A DNA stretch of 64,000 bases. Origin: Bradyrhizobium sp. 4. GTDB lineage: Bacteria; Pseudomonadota; Alphaproteobacteria; Rhizobiales; Xanthobacteraceae. The notes under the pieces are model-generated. The model did not search any database and had not been told where the DNA came from. It was given only the letters and a program-made list of their open reading frames with translations. A program made the translations under genes and the position numbers. This document shows positions 54,155 to 62,052 of the stretch, one piece after another (within the stretch, counting starts at the first letter, position 1; every line of letters begins with the position of its first letter). The stretch spans positions 5,084,001-5,148,000 of the forward strand of contig NZ_CP064686.1 of the NCBI RefSeq assembly GCF_023100905.1. Direction: 5' to 3'.

Positions 54155-55369
54155 ATGGCAAAAATCAAGGTGTCCAACCCCGTCGTCGAACTCGATGGCG
54201 ACGAGATGACCCGGATCATCTGGCAGTACATCAAGGACAAGCTGATCAACCCGTTCCTCGATGTCGAGCTGCTCTATTTCGACCTGGGCATGGAGTACCG
54301 TGACGAGACCAACGATCAGGTGACGATCGACGCCGCCGAGGCCATCAAGAAGGTCGGCGTCGGCGTCAAGTGCGCCACCATCACCCCGGACGAAGCGCGG
54401 GTGAAGGAGTTCAACCTCAAGCAGATGTGGAAGTCGCCGAACGGCACCATCCGCAACATCCTCGGCGGCGTGATCTTCCGCGAGCCGATCATCTGCAAGA
54501 ACGTGCCGCGCCTGGTTCCCGGCTGGACCAAGCCGATCATCATCGGCCGCCACGCCTATGGCGACCAGTATCGCGCCACCGACATCAAGTTCCCGGGCAA
54601 GGGTACGCTGACGATGAAGTTCGTCGGCGAGGACGGCACGGTGATCGAGAAGGAAGTGTTCAAGACCCCGGGCGCCGGCGTCGCCATGCAGATGTACAAT
54701 CTCGACGACTCCATCATCGACTTCGCCCGCGCGTCGTTGAATTACGGCCTGCTGCGCAACTACCCGGTCTATCTCTCGACCAAGAATACGATCATGAAGA
54801 TCTATGACGGTCGGTTCAAGGACATCTTCCAGGACATCTACGAGCGCGAGTTCAAGAAGGAATTCGACGCCAAGGGCCTGACCTACGAGCACCGCCTGAT
54901 CGACGACATGGTCGCCTCCGCGCTGAAATGGTCCGGCGGTTATGTCTGGGCCTGCAAGAACTACGACGGCGACGTGCAGTCCGACACCGTGGCGCAGGGC
55001 TACGGCTCGCTCGGCCTGATGACCTCGGTTCTCCTCACCCCCGACGGCAAGACGGTGGAAGCCGAAGCCGCCCACGGCACGGTGACCCGCCACTATCGCG
55101 AGCACCAGAAGGGCAAGGAGACCTCGACCAACTCGATCGCGTCGATCTTCGCCTGGACCCGCGGCCTGTCGCACCGCGCCAAGCTCGACAACAATGCCGA
55201 GCTCGCCAAGTTCGCCAACACCTTGGAGAAGGTCTGCGTCGACACCGTCGAGGAAGGCTACATGACCAAGGACCTCGCGCTCCTGGTCGGCGCCGACCAG
55301 CGCTGGCTCTCGACCACCGGCTTCCTCGACAAGGTCGCCGAGAACCTCGGGAAGGCGCTGGCGGCGTAA
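54155..55369 (+). CDS. icd: NADP-dependent isocitrate dehydrogenase
   Basis: TCA-cycle enzyme, 404 aa, dimeric eukaryote-like type common in rhizobia. Begins MAKIKVSNPVVELDGDEMTRIIW; contains KSPNGTIRNILGG (substrate loop), DDMVASALKWSGG and AAHGTVTRHYREHQKGKETSTNS. The open frame runs 14 codons upstream, but the chosen ATG fits family N-termini. A hairpin terminator follows. Confidence 0.97.
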   Translation: MAKIKVSNPVVELDGDEMTRIIWQYIKDKLINPFLDVELLYFDLGMEYRDETNDQVTIDAAEAIKKVGVGVKCATITPDEARVKEFNLKQMWKSPNGTIRNILGGVIFREPIICKNVPRLVPGWTKPIIIGRHAYGDQYRATDIKFPGKGTLTMKFVGEDGTVIEKEVFKTPGAGVAMQMYNLDDSIIDFARASLNYGLLRNYPVYLSTKNTIMKIYDGRFKDIFQDIYEREFKKEFDAKGLTYEHRLIDDMVASALKWSGGYVWACKNYDGDVQSDTVAQGYGSLGLMTSVLLTPDGKTVEAEAAHGTVTRHYREHQKGKETSTNSIASIFAWTRGLSHRAKLDNNAELAKFANTLEKVCVDTVEEGYMTKDLALLVGADQRWLSTTGFLDKVAENLGKALAA

Positions 55370-55407
55370 GCCGTCCGCAATTTCGCCCGACTAGGCCGGA
55401 CATCATC

Positions 55408-55434
55408 ACGGGCCGCGTCGCAAGCGCGGCCCGT
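55408..55434 (+). terminator. Hairpin terminator of icd
   Basis: 10-base perfect stem ACGGGCCGCG / CGCGGCCCGT with a 7-base loop, 38 bases after the icd stop, followed by TCGCTTATTT. Confidence 0.7.
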
Positions 55435-55468
55435 TCGCTTATTTGGACCTTTGCGTGGAGATGCGACC

Positions 55469-55963
55469 ATGTCGATCAAGCTTGCCGTCCCCTGCCTGTT
55501 GCTGCTCGCTGGACCGGCTGCGGCCGCCGACCCGCTCCCCGACGCCATCGCGGCGCCCGGCGAGAGCGTCGTGCTCAGCGTCCACGCCGAGGGCGCGCAG
55601 GTCTATGAGTGCAAGGCCGGCACCGACGGCAAGCTCGCCTGGGCTTTTCGCGAACCGATCGCCACCCTGCTGTCTGAGGGCAAGACGATCGGCCGTCACT
55701 ATGCCGGACCGAACTGGGAGCATGCCGACGGCAGCGCCGTGGCCGCCAAGGCCGCCGGCAATGCCCCGGGTACCACCGCGGCCGACATTCCCTGGCTGAA
55801 GCTGGAAGTGACGACCCACCGGGGCAGCGGCATCCTCACGCCGGTTACGACGGTTCAGCGCATCAACACCCATGGCGGCAAGCTCGAGGGTTCTTGCGAC
55901 AAGGCCGGCGATTTCAAAAGCGCGCCGTATTCGGCCGACTACGTCTTCCTGAAGAAGGGCTGA
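55469..55963 (+). CDS. Secreted DUF3455 protein
   Basis: 164 aa. Signal peptide LAVPCLLLLAGPAAAA. The mature part has GAQVYECKAGTDGKLAWAFREP, GRHYAGPNWEHADGS and VTTVQRINTHGG, typical of DUF3455. Function unknown. GGAG lies 8 bases before the ATG. Convergent with the K+ channel gene, with a four-base gap. Confidence 0.88.
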   Translation: MSIKLAVPCLLLLAGPAAAADPLPDAIAAPGESVVLSVHAEGAQVYECKAGTDGKLAWAFREPIATLLSEGKTIGRHYAGPNWEHADGSAVAAKAAGNAPGTTAADIPWLKLEVTTHRGSGILTPVTTVQRINTHGGKLEGSCDKAGDFKSAPYSADYVFLKKG

Positions 55964-55967
55964 GCCC

Positions 55968-57194
55968 TCAGCGGTCGGTGCCTTCGCGCTCCGCCTGCGC
56001 CAGCTCCGCCACCGCAAGGTCGCCGCTGCCCTCCAGCCGCGCCTTTGCCGTCTTGTGGACATGCGCGGCGAGCGTCGGCATACGTTCGATCAGGGCGTGA
56101 AAGTCCTGGGCGTCGAGCACGAGCAGCCGGGTCTTGCGCGTCGCCGTCACCGTGCCGCTGCGTTTTGTCTTATGCAGCAGCGCGATCTCGCCGAAGAAAG
56201 TGCCATCCGCGAGCCGCACCTGCTGGTTCGGCAGCGCGATCTCAACCTCGCCGGCGGTGATGAAATACATCGACGAGGCCGCATCGCCCCGCCGCACCAA
56301 TATCTCGCCCTGCTCGATCGTGCGCGCCCGCAGCAGCCGCATGATGTCGGCGATCTCGGACGCGCTGAGATGCGAGAACAGCGGCACCCGCGCCAGCATG
56401 CCCCAGGTGACCACGAAGTCGCGCCGCTTCACCTCTTCCGCAAAGGCCGTCGAGATGATCGCGACCGGCAGCGCGATCATGGCAAATCCGCTGATGATGG
56501 TGAAGACGGAGATGAACTTTCCGAGCGCCGTCACCGGCACGACGTCGCCGTAACCGACGGTGCCGAGCGTCACGATCGCCCACCACATCGCCTGCGGAAT
56601 GGTGCCGAGCTTGTCCGGCTGCACGTCGCGCTCGATGGCGTAGAGCAGCGAGGCAAACGTCAGAACCGCGCCGGTCAGGATGACGATGCAGCCGATCAGC
56701 GCCCGTCGCTCCGCGTGCACGGCCGCGAGCAGCGAACGCATCGCCGGCGAGTAGCGCACCAGCTTGAAGAACGGCAGCACGCCGAGGGCTGCCAGCGTCG
56801 CATGCCGGCCCGTGGCGAGCACGATCGCGGCCGGCAGGAACGCGAGCAGATCGATGATGCCGAGTGCGGAGAAGACATAACTGAGCCGATCCGACAACGC
56901 GGACGCCGCGCGCTGGGTATGGCCCGCCACCGTCCACAGCCGCGCCGCATATTCCAGCGCAAACACGATCACGGACAGGATGGTGATGCCTGCGAACAGC
57001 GTACCGAACTGCGCATCCAGCTCCGGCACCGAGGCAAGGATCATCGCGACCACGTCGAGCACGATGACGCCGATGATCAGCTGGATGAAGCGCGACCCGA
57101 CCGAGTAGGCCAGCGGATCGTGCTCCAGCAATTCGTAGAGGCGATCCCTCAGATCGGGATCGGCTGAGCCACGTCCTCGCGGAACGGGGCGCAC
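55968..57194 (-). CDS. Cyclic-nucleotide-gated potassium channel (MloK1 type)
   Basis: 408 aa. Six membrane helices, pore helix and selectivity filter TLGTVGYGDVVP, then a C-terminal cNMP-binding domain with FFGEIALLHKTKRSGTVTA (Glu and Arg ligands present). The voltage-sensor-like helix 4 has few Arg, as in MloK1 of Mesorhizobium. About 50 residues longer than MloK1. The start is GTG, four bases after the alaS stop, so it is translated with alaS; AGGCAG serves as ribosome site. Confidence 0.9.
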   Translation of the reverse strand: MRPVPRGRGSADPDLRDRLYELLEHDPLAYSVGSRFIQLIIGVIVLDVVAMILASVPELDAQFGTLFAGITILSVIVFALEYAARLWTVAGHTQRAASALSDRLSYVFSALGIIDLLAFLPAAIVLATGRHATLAALGVLPFFKLVRYSPAMRSLLAAVHAERRALIGCIVILTGAVLTFASLLYAIERDVQPDKLGTIPQAMWWAIVTLGTVGYGDVVPVTALGKFISVFTIISGFAMIALPVAIISTAFAEEVKRRDFVVTWGMLARVPLFSHLSASEIADIMRLLRARTIEQGEILVRRGDAASSMYFITAGEVEIALPNQQVRLADGTFFGEIALLHKTKRSGTVTATRKTRLLVLDAQDFHALIERMPTLAAHVHKTAKARLEGSGDLAVAELAQAEREGTDR

Positions 57195-57198
57195 CTGC

Positions 57199-59892
57199 CT
57201 ACGCGCCGGCCGATTTTTGTTCGATCATGGCTTTTTCGATCGCCGTGAGCGCCGCGGCCGCATTGGCGCCGTCGGGGCCACCGGCCTGCGCCATGTCGGG
57301 ACGGCCGCCGCCGCCCTTGCCGCCAAGCGCCTCGGAGGCGACCTTCACCAGATTGACCGCATTGAAACGCGAGGTGAGGTCCGCGGTGACGCCAACGACG
57401 ACGCCGGCCTTGCCATCCTCGGTGACGCCGACGATGGCGACGACGCCGGAGCCGATCTGCTTCTTGCCGTCGTCGGCAAGGCTCTTGAGATCCTTCATCT
57501 CGATGCCCTCGACCGCGCGCGCCATCAGCTTGACGTCGCCGACTTCGCGCACGCCGGAGGCCGCGCCGTTGCTCGAAGCTGCACCGCCGCCCAGCGCCAG
57601 CTTCTTGCGGGCGTCGGAGAGTTCGCGCTCGAGCTTCTTGCGCTCCTCCATCAGCGCGGCAATGCGCGCCGGGACGTCGTCGATCGAGGTGCGCAGCTCG
57701 TGAGCCGCGGTCTTCGCCAGCGCCATGGTGTCGTTGGCGTGTTTTCGCGCGTAGTTGCCGGTCAGCGCCTCGATGCGGCGCACGCCGGAGGCGACCGCGC
57801 TCTCGCCCGTCAGCGTGATCAGCCCGATGTCGCCGGTGCGCTTCACATGCGTGCCGCCGCACAGTTCGACCGACCAGCCGAGTGCGTTGGCGCCGCGCTC
57901 GCGCGCGGTCCGGCCCATAGAGACGACGCGAACCTCGTCGCCATATTTCTCGCCGAACAGGGCGCGTGCGCCGGCTTCGCGGGCTTCGTCCACGCCCATG
58001 ACGCGGGTCGAGACTTCGTCATTCTCCAGCACCACGTCGTTCGCGATGTCCTCGACCCGCGCGAGCTCTTCCGCCGTGATCGGCTTCGGATGCACGAAGT
58101 CGAAGCGCAGCCGATCCGGCGCAACCATCGAGCCGCGCTGGGCGATGTGGTCGCCGAGCACCTGGCGCAGCGCCTCGTGGATTAGATGCGTGGCCGAGTG
58201 ATGCGCGCGGATCGAAAAGCGCCTGCCGTGATCCACTTCGAGCTGCAGCGCGGTGCCGAGCTTCAGCTCGCCGCTCTCGACCATGCCGACGTGAACGAAG
58301 AAATCGCCGAGCTTCTTCTGCGTGTCGGTGACGCGGAATTTGATGCCGCCCTCGCCGGTCAATACGCCGGTGTCGCCGACCTGGCCGCCGGACTCCGCGT
58401 AGAACGGCGTCTGGTTCAGCACGATCGCGCCGGTGTCGCCGGCCTTGAGGCTCGTGGCTTCCTTGCCGTCCTTGACCAGCGCGGTCACCACGCCTTCAGC
58501 GCTCTCGGTCTCGTAACCCAGGAATTCGGTTGCGCCCAGCTTCTCACGCAGCGGGAACCAGATCGCCTCGGAAGCAGCTTCGCCAGACCCCTTCCAGGAT
58601 TCGCGCGCCTTGGCCTTCTGACGCTCCATCGCATCGGTGAACGAAGCCTGGTCGACGCTGATGCCGCGCGACTTCAGCGCGTCCTGCGTCAAATCGAGCG
58701 GGAAGCCGTAGGTGTCGTACAGCGTGAAGGCGACGTCGCCGTCGAACATGTCGCCCTTCTTCAAGGACGCGCTCTTCTCGTCGAGAATGGCGAGGCCGCG
58801 CGTCAGCGTCTTGCGGAAGCGGGTCTCTTCCAGCCGCAGCGTTTCCTCGATCAAATTTTCCGCGCGCATCAGATCCGGATAGGCCTGGCCCATCTCGCGC
58901 ACCAGCGCCCAGACCAGCCGATGCATCAGCGGCTCTTGCGCACCGAGCAGCTGCGCATGGCGCATCGCGCGGCGCATGATCCGGCGCAGCACATAGCCGC
59001 GGCCCTCGTTCGAGGGCAGCACGCCGTCGGCGACGAGGAAGGCCGACGAACGCAGATGGTCGGCGATGACGCGGAACGAGGCCACGGTCTTCTCGTCCGG
59101 CCCGCTTCCCAAGGCAGACGCCGTCGCGTCGATCAAATGACGGAACAGGTCGGTCTCGAACACGCTGTCGACGCCCTGCATGATGCAGGCCATGCGCTCC
59201 AGTCCCATGCCGGTGTCGATCGAGGGACGCGGCAGCGCCACGCGCTCCTCCTTCGTCACCTGCTCGTACTGCATGAACACCAGGTTCCAGAATTCGAGGA
59301 AGCGATCGCCGTCCTCCTCCGGGGAGCCCGGAGGCCCGCCCCAGATGTGCTCGCCGCGATCGATGAAGATTTCCGAGCACGGGCCGCACGGGCCGGTGTC
59401 GCCCATCGCCCAGAAATTGTCCGAGGTCGGGATGCGGATGATGCGGTCCTCGGAGAAGCCAGCGATCTTCTTCCACAGTCCGGCCGCCTCGTCGTCGGTG
59501 TGGTAGACCGTGACGAGCAGCTTGTCCTTCTTGAGCCCGTATTCCTTCGTGATCAGCTTCCACGCCAGCTCGATCGCGCGCTCCTTGAAATAGTCGCCGA
59601 ACGAGAAGTTGCCGAGCATCTCGAAGAAGGTGAGATGGCGCGCGGTGTAGCCGACATTGTCGAGGTCATTGTGCTTGCCGCCGGCGCGCACGCATTTTTG
59701 CGAGGTGGTGGCGCGCTGGTAGGGCCGCTTCTCGACGCCGGTGAAGACGTTCTTGAACTGCACCATGCCGGCATTGGTGAACATCAATGTCGGGTCGTTG
59801 CGCGGCACCAATGGCGAGGACGACACGATCTCGTGGCCGTTCTCGGCAAAGAAGTTCAGAAAGGTCGACCTGATCTCGTTGACGCCGCTCAT
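57199..59892 (-). CDS. alaS: Alanyl-tRNA synthetase
   Basis: 897 aa. Class II core at the N-terminus (VNEIRSTFLNFFAENGHE, LMFTNAGMVQFK, TSQKCVRAGGKHNDL), editing domain with RAHHSATHLIHEALRQVLG and the zinc-site CGGTHVKRTGDIG, and the C-Ala domain with GGGGRPDMAQAGG. ATG 59892 fits family N-termini; ATG 59898 is close. The K+ channel gene follows in the same transcript. Divergent from the gcv operon. Confidence 0.98.
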   Translation of the reverse strand: MSGVNEIRSTFLNFFAENGHEIVSSSPLVPRNDPTLMFTNAGMVQFKNVFTGVEKRPYQRATTSQKCVRAGGKHNDLDNVGYTARHLTFFEMLGNFSFGDYFKERAIELAWKLITKEYGLKKDKLLVTVYHTDDEAAGLWKKIAGFSEDRIIRIPTSDNFWAMGDTGPCGPCSEIFIDRGEHIWGGPPGSPEEDGDRFLEFWNLVFMQYEQVTKEERVALPRPSIDTGMGLERMACIMQGVDSVFETDLFRHLIDATASALGSGPDEKTVASFRVIADHLRSSAFLVADGVLPSNEGRGYVLRRIMRRAMRHAQLLGAQEPLMHRLVWALVREMGQAYPDLMRAENLIEETLRLEETRFRKTLTRGLAILDEKSASLKKGDMFDGDVAFTLYDTYGFPLDLTQDALKSRGISVDQASFTDAMERQKAKARESWKGSGEAASEAIWFPLREKLGATEFLGYETESAEGVVTALVKDGKEATSLKAGDTGAIVLNQTPFYAESGGQVGDTGVLTGEGGIKFRVTDTQKKLGDFFVHVGMVESGELKLGTALQLEVDHGRRFSIRAHHSATHLIHEALRQVLGDHIAQRGSMVAPDRLRFDFVHPKPITAEELARVEDIANDVVLENDEVSTRVMGVDEAREAGARALFGEKYGDEVRVVSMGRTARERGANALGWSVELCGGTHVKRTGDIGLITLTGESAVASGVRRIEALTGNYARKHANDTMALAKTAAHELRTSIDDVPARIAALMEERKKLERELSDARKKLALGGGAASSNGAASGVREVGDVKLMARAVEGIEMKDLKSLADDGKKQIGSGVVAIVGVTEDGKAGVVVGVTADLTSRFNAVNLVKVASEALGGKGGGGRPDMAQAGGPDGANAAAALTAIEKAMIEQKSAGA

Positions 59893-60070
59893 GTTCATCC
59901 AATCGGGTGTGCTTGCACCCGCCTTCCAGCCATCCAAACCGCCAGTTTGGGCTGATATCTGCGGGTCAAAGCGCTTTTAGACAAGGCCAGCTTCGCTGTC
60001 CAGAAACTGTGCAGCCAGATCAAGGCGTTGCCGCAGTCGCGTAATCCGTTGGAAAGCCGCCGATGCCGCG

Positions 60071-60100
60071 TTGACAGGCTTGGCCGGCCTGTGGTCTTTA
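60071..60100 (+). promoter_or_regulatory. Candidate promoter of the gcv operon
   Basis: Perfect -35 TTGACA, 18 bases, weak -10 TCTTTA. The start of transcription would be near 60107, just before the riboswitch. Confidence 0.5.
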
Positions 60101-60124
60101 CCCGTCTGTATCGTACGGCCACGT

Positions 60125-60288
60125 CGGGAGAGACCGGCACTGGTGCCGGCGCCGAAGGAGCAACCGCCCCGGAAACTCTCAGGCAAAAGGACCGCGTGGC
60201 TTTGACAGCATCTGGAAAGAGGCGCCGACGGGTTTAGGTCCGGACAGCGTCCGCCGACGGGATAATACTCTCAGGCACAGCGACAGAT
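60125..60288 (+). ncRNA. Tandem glycine riboswitch
   Basis: Two glycine aptamers in a row. The first has GGGAGAGACC, CGCCGAAGGAGCAACCGCC and GGAAACTCTCAGGCAAAAGG (60125 to about 60208). The second starts TCTGGAAAGAGGCGCCGACGG and ends ACTCTCAGGCACAGCGACAG (about 60211-60288). The repeated CTCTCAGGCA with CCGA is the hallmark. It lies 58 bases before the gcvT start, so glycine is expected to switch on its own breakdown. A 6-base hairpin CGGGAA-ATCG-TTCCCG (60309-60324) lies between aptamer 2 and the GAGGG ribosome site and could be part of the switch. Confidence 0.95.
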
Positions 60289-60346
60289 GGGGCTTCGACT
60301 GGTGTCCACGGGAAATCGTTCCCGGGGAACCGCCGAGGGCCCCCCG

Positions 60347-61495
60347 ATGCTTGCGCGTGACGACAAAGACTCCCTGAAACGTACCCCCCTTTACGATCTT
60401 CATGTCTCGCTCGGCGGCAAGATGGTGCCGTTCGCGGGCTATGACATGCCGGTGCAATATCCGGCCGGAGTCCTGAAGGAGCACCTTCACACCCGCAACG
60501 CAGCCGGCCTGTTCGACGTCTCCCACATGGGCCAGATCGCGCTCCGGCCGAAATCGGGCAAGGTCGAGGACGCCGCCCGCGCGCTGGAACGGCTGGTGCC
60601 GCAGGATATCATGGCGATCGCGCCTGGCCGGCAGCGCTACGCCCAGTTCACCAATGCCGAGGGCGGAATTCTGGACGATCTGATGGTCGCCAATTTCGGC
60701 GATCACTTCTTCCTGGTCGTCAATGCCGCCTGCAAGGCCGAGGACGAGGCGCATCTGCGCGCGAATCTCTCGGACGACTGCGTCATCGAGCAGCTGGCCG
60801 ACCGCGCGCTGATTGCGCTGCAGGGGCCGAAGGCGGAATCGGCGCTGGCGAAATTATGTGCAGAGGCGCCCGACATGAAATTCATGGATACCGGCCCGCA
60901 CAAGGTCGCCGGCCTCGACTGCTTCGTCTCGCGCTCCGGCTATACCGGCGAGGACGGCTTCGAGATTTCGGTTCCTGCCGGCGATGCCGAACGGCTCGCC
61001 AAGGCCCTGCTGGACAATCCGGACGTCATGCCGATCGGGCTCGGCGCCCGTGACAGCCTGCGGCTCGAAGGCGGGCTTTGTCTTTACGGCCACGACATCG
61101 ACACCGCGACCACGCCGGTCGAGGCCGCACTGGAATGGTCGGTGCAGAAGAGCCGCCGCACCGGCGGTGCGCGTGCCGGCGGCTTCCCCGGCGCGGCACA
61201 GATTCTCGCCCATTTCGACCATGGCGCGTCCCGCCGCCGCGTCGGCCTGCGCACCGAGGGCCGCGCGCCGGTGCGCGAGGGCGCGCTGCTGTTTGCGGAC
61301 GCGACCTCCGCCGAGCCGATCGGAAAGGTCACCTCGGGCGGTTTCGGCCCGAGCCTGAATGCGCCGGTCGCGATGGGCTATGTGCCCACGGCATCGAGCG
61401 CGATCGACACAAAACTCTTCGCCGAGGTGCGCGGCCAACGCCTGGCCGTGCAAATCGCCGCCATGCCCTTCGTGAAAAACACCTACAAACGCTGA
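60347..61495 (+). CDS. gcvT: Glycine cleavage system T protein (aminomethyltransferase)
   Basis: 382 aa. Transfers the methylene group from the lipoyl arm of H-protein to tetrahydrofolate and releases ammonia. Motifs: RTPLYDLHVSLGGKMVPFAGYDMPVQY, GLFDVSHMGQI, SRSGYTGEDGFEI and LGARDSLRLEGGLCLYGHD. GAGGG lies 9 bases before the ATG. First gene of gcvT-gcvH-gcvP, controlled by the riboswitch upstream. Confidence 0.97.
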   Translation: MLARDDKDSLKRTPLYDLHVSLGGKMVPFAGYDMPVQYPAGVLKEHLHTRNAAGLFDVSHMGQIALRPKSGKVEDAARALERLVPQDIMAIAPGRQRYAQFTNAEGGILDDLMVANFGDHFFLVVNAACKAEDEAHLRANLSDDCVIEQLADRALIALQGPKAESALAKLCAEAPDMKFMDTGPHKVAGLDCFVSRSGYTGEDGFEISVPAGDAERLAKALLDNPDVMPIGLGARDSLRLEGGLCLYGHDIDTATTPVEAALEWSVQKSRRTGGARAGGFPGAAQILAHFDHGASRRRVGLRTEGRAPVREGALLFADATSAEPIGKVTSGGFGPSLNAPVAMGYVPTASSAIDTKLFAEVRGQRLAVQIAAMPFVKNTYKR

Positions 61496-61506
61496 GGACC
61501 GAGAAA

Positions 61507-61875
61507 ATGACCACGACGCTCTACACCTCCGACCACGAATGGCTCGCGATCGACGGCGATGTCGCCACCGTCGGCATCACCGACTACGCGCAATCGCAGC
61601 TCGGCGACGTCGTGTTCGTCGAATTGCCCAAGCTCGGCCGCACGCTGAAGAAGGCCGAACCCGCCGCCGTCGTGGAATCCGTGAAGGCCGCATCGGACGT
61701 CTACGCGCCTGTGACCGGCGAAGTGCTCGAGACCAACGCTGCGCTCGCCGCCGAGCCCGCACTGGTGAACTCGGATGCGCAAGGCGCGGCCTGGTTCTTC
61801 AAGATCAAGATTGCCGACAAGAGCGAGCTCGGCGGTCTGATGGACGAAGCGGCGTACAAGGCCCACACGGCGTGA
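61507..61875 (+). CDS. gcvH: Glycine cleavage system H protein
   Basis: 122 aa lipoyl carrier. The lipoylated Lys lies in ESVKAASDVYAP. Begins MTTTLYTSDHEWLAIDGD. Starts 11 bases after gcvT. Confidence 0.97.
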   Translation: MTTTLYTSDHEWLAIDGDVATVGITDYAQSQLGDVVFVELPKLGRTLKKAEPAAVVESVKAASDVYAPVTGEVLETNAALAAEPALVNSDAQGAAWFFKIKIADKSELGGLMDEAAYKAHTA

Positions 61876-61905
61876 GATGATGCGAACTCCGACCTCATAT
61901 TCGGT

Positions 61906-62023
61906 GTCATCGTCCGCCTTGTGCGCACTGCGCACTGGGGCGGACGATCCAGTACGCCGCGGCCCATCGGCCCCAGCCGAAGCGGCTGCGTTTACTGGAT
62001 GCCCCGCCTTCGCGGGGCATGAC
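61906..62023. repeat. Palindromic repeat between gcvH and gcvP
   Basis: Begins GTCATCGTCCGCC and ends CGGGGCATGAC. Nested arms: CGTCCGCC / GGCGGACG, then ATCCAGTA / TACTGGAT, then GCCCCGCCTTCGCGGGGC. It lies inside the gcv operon. Confidence 0.82.
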
Positions 62024-62052
62024 GGCGACAAGAACATCTGAAGCGAGGACCC

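Noticed and set aside
58186..59955. Open frame of about 589 codons opposite alaS
   Set aside because: Mirror of alaS codons; the composition is Arg/Ala/His-rich without any motif.
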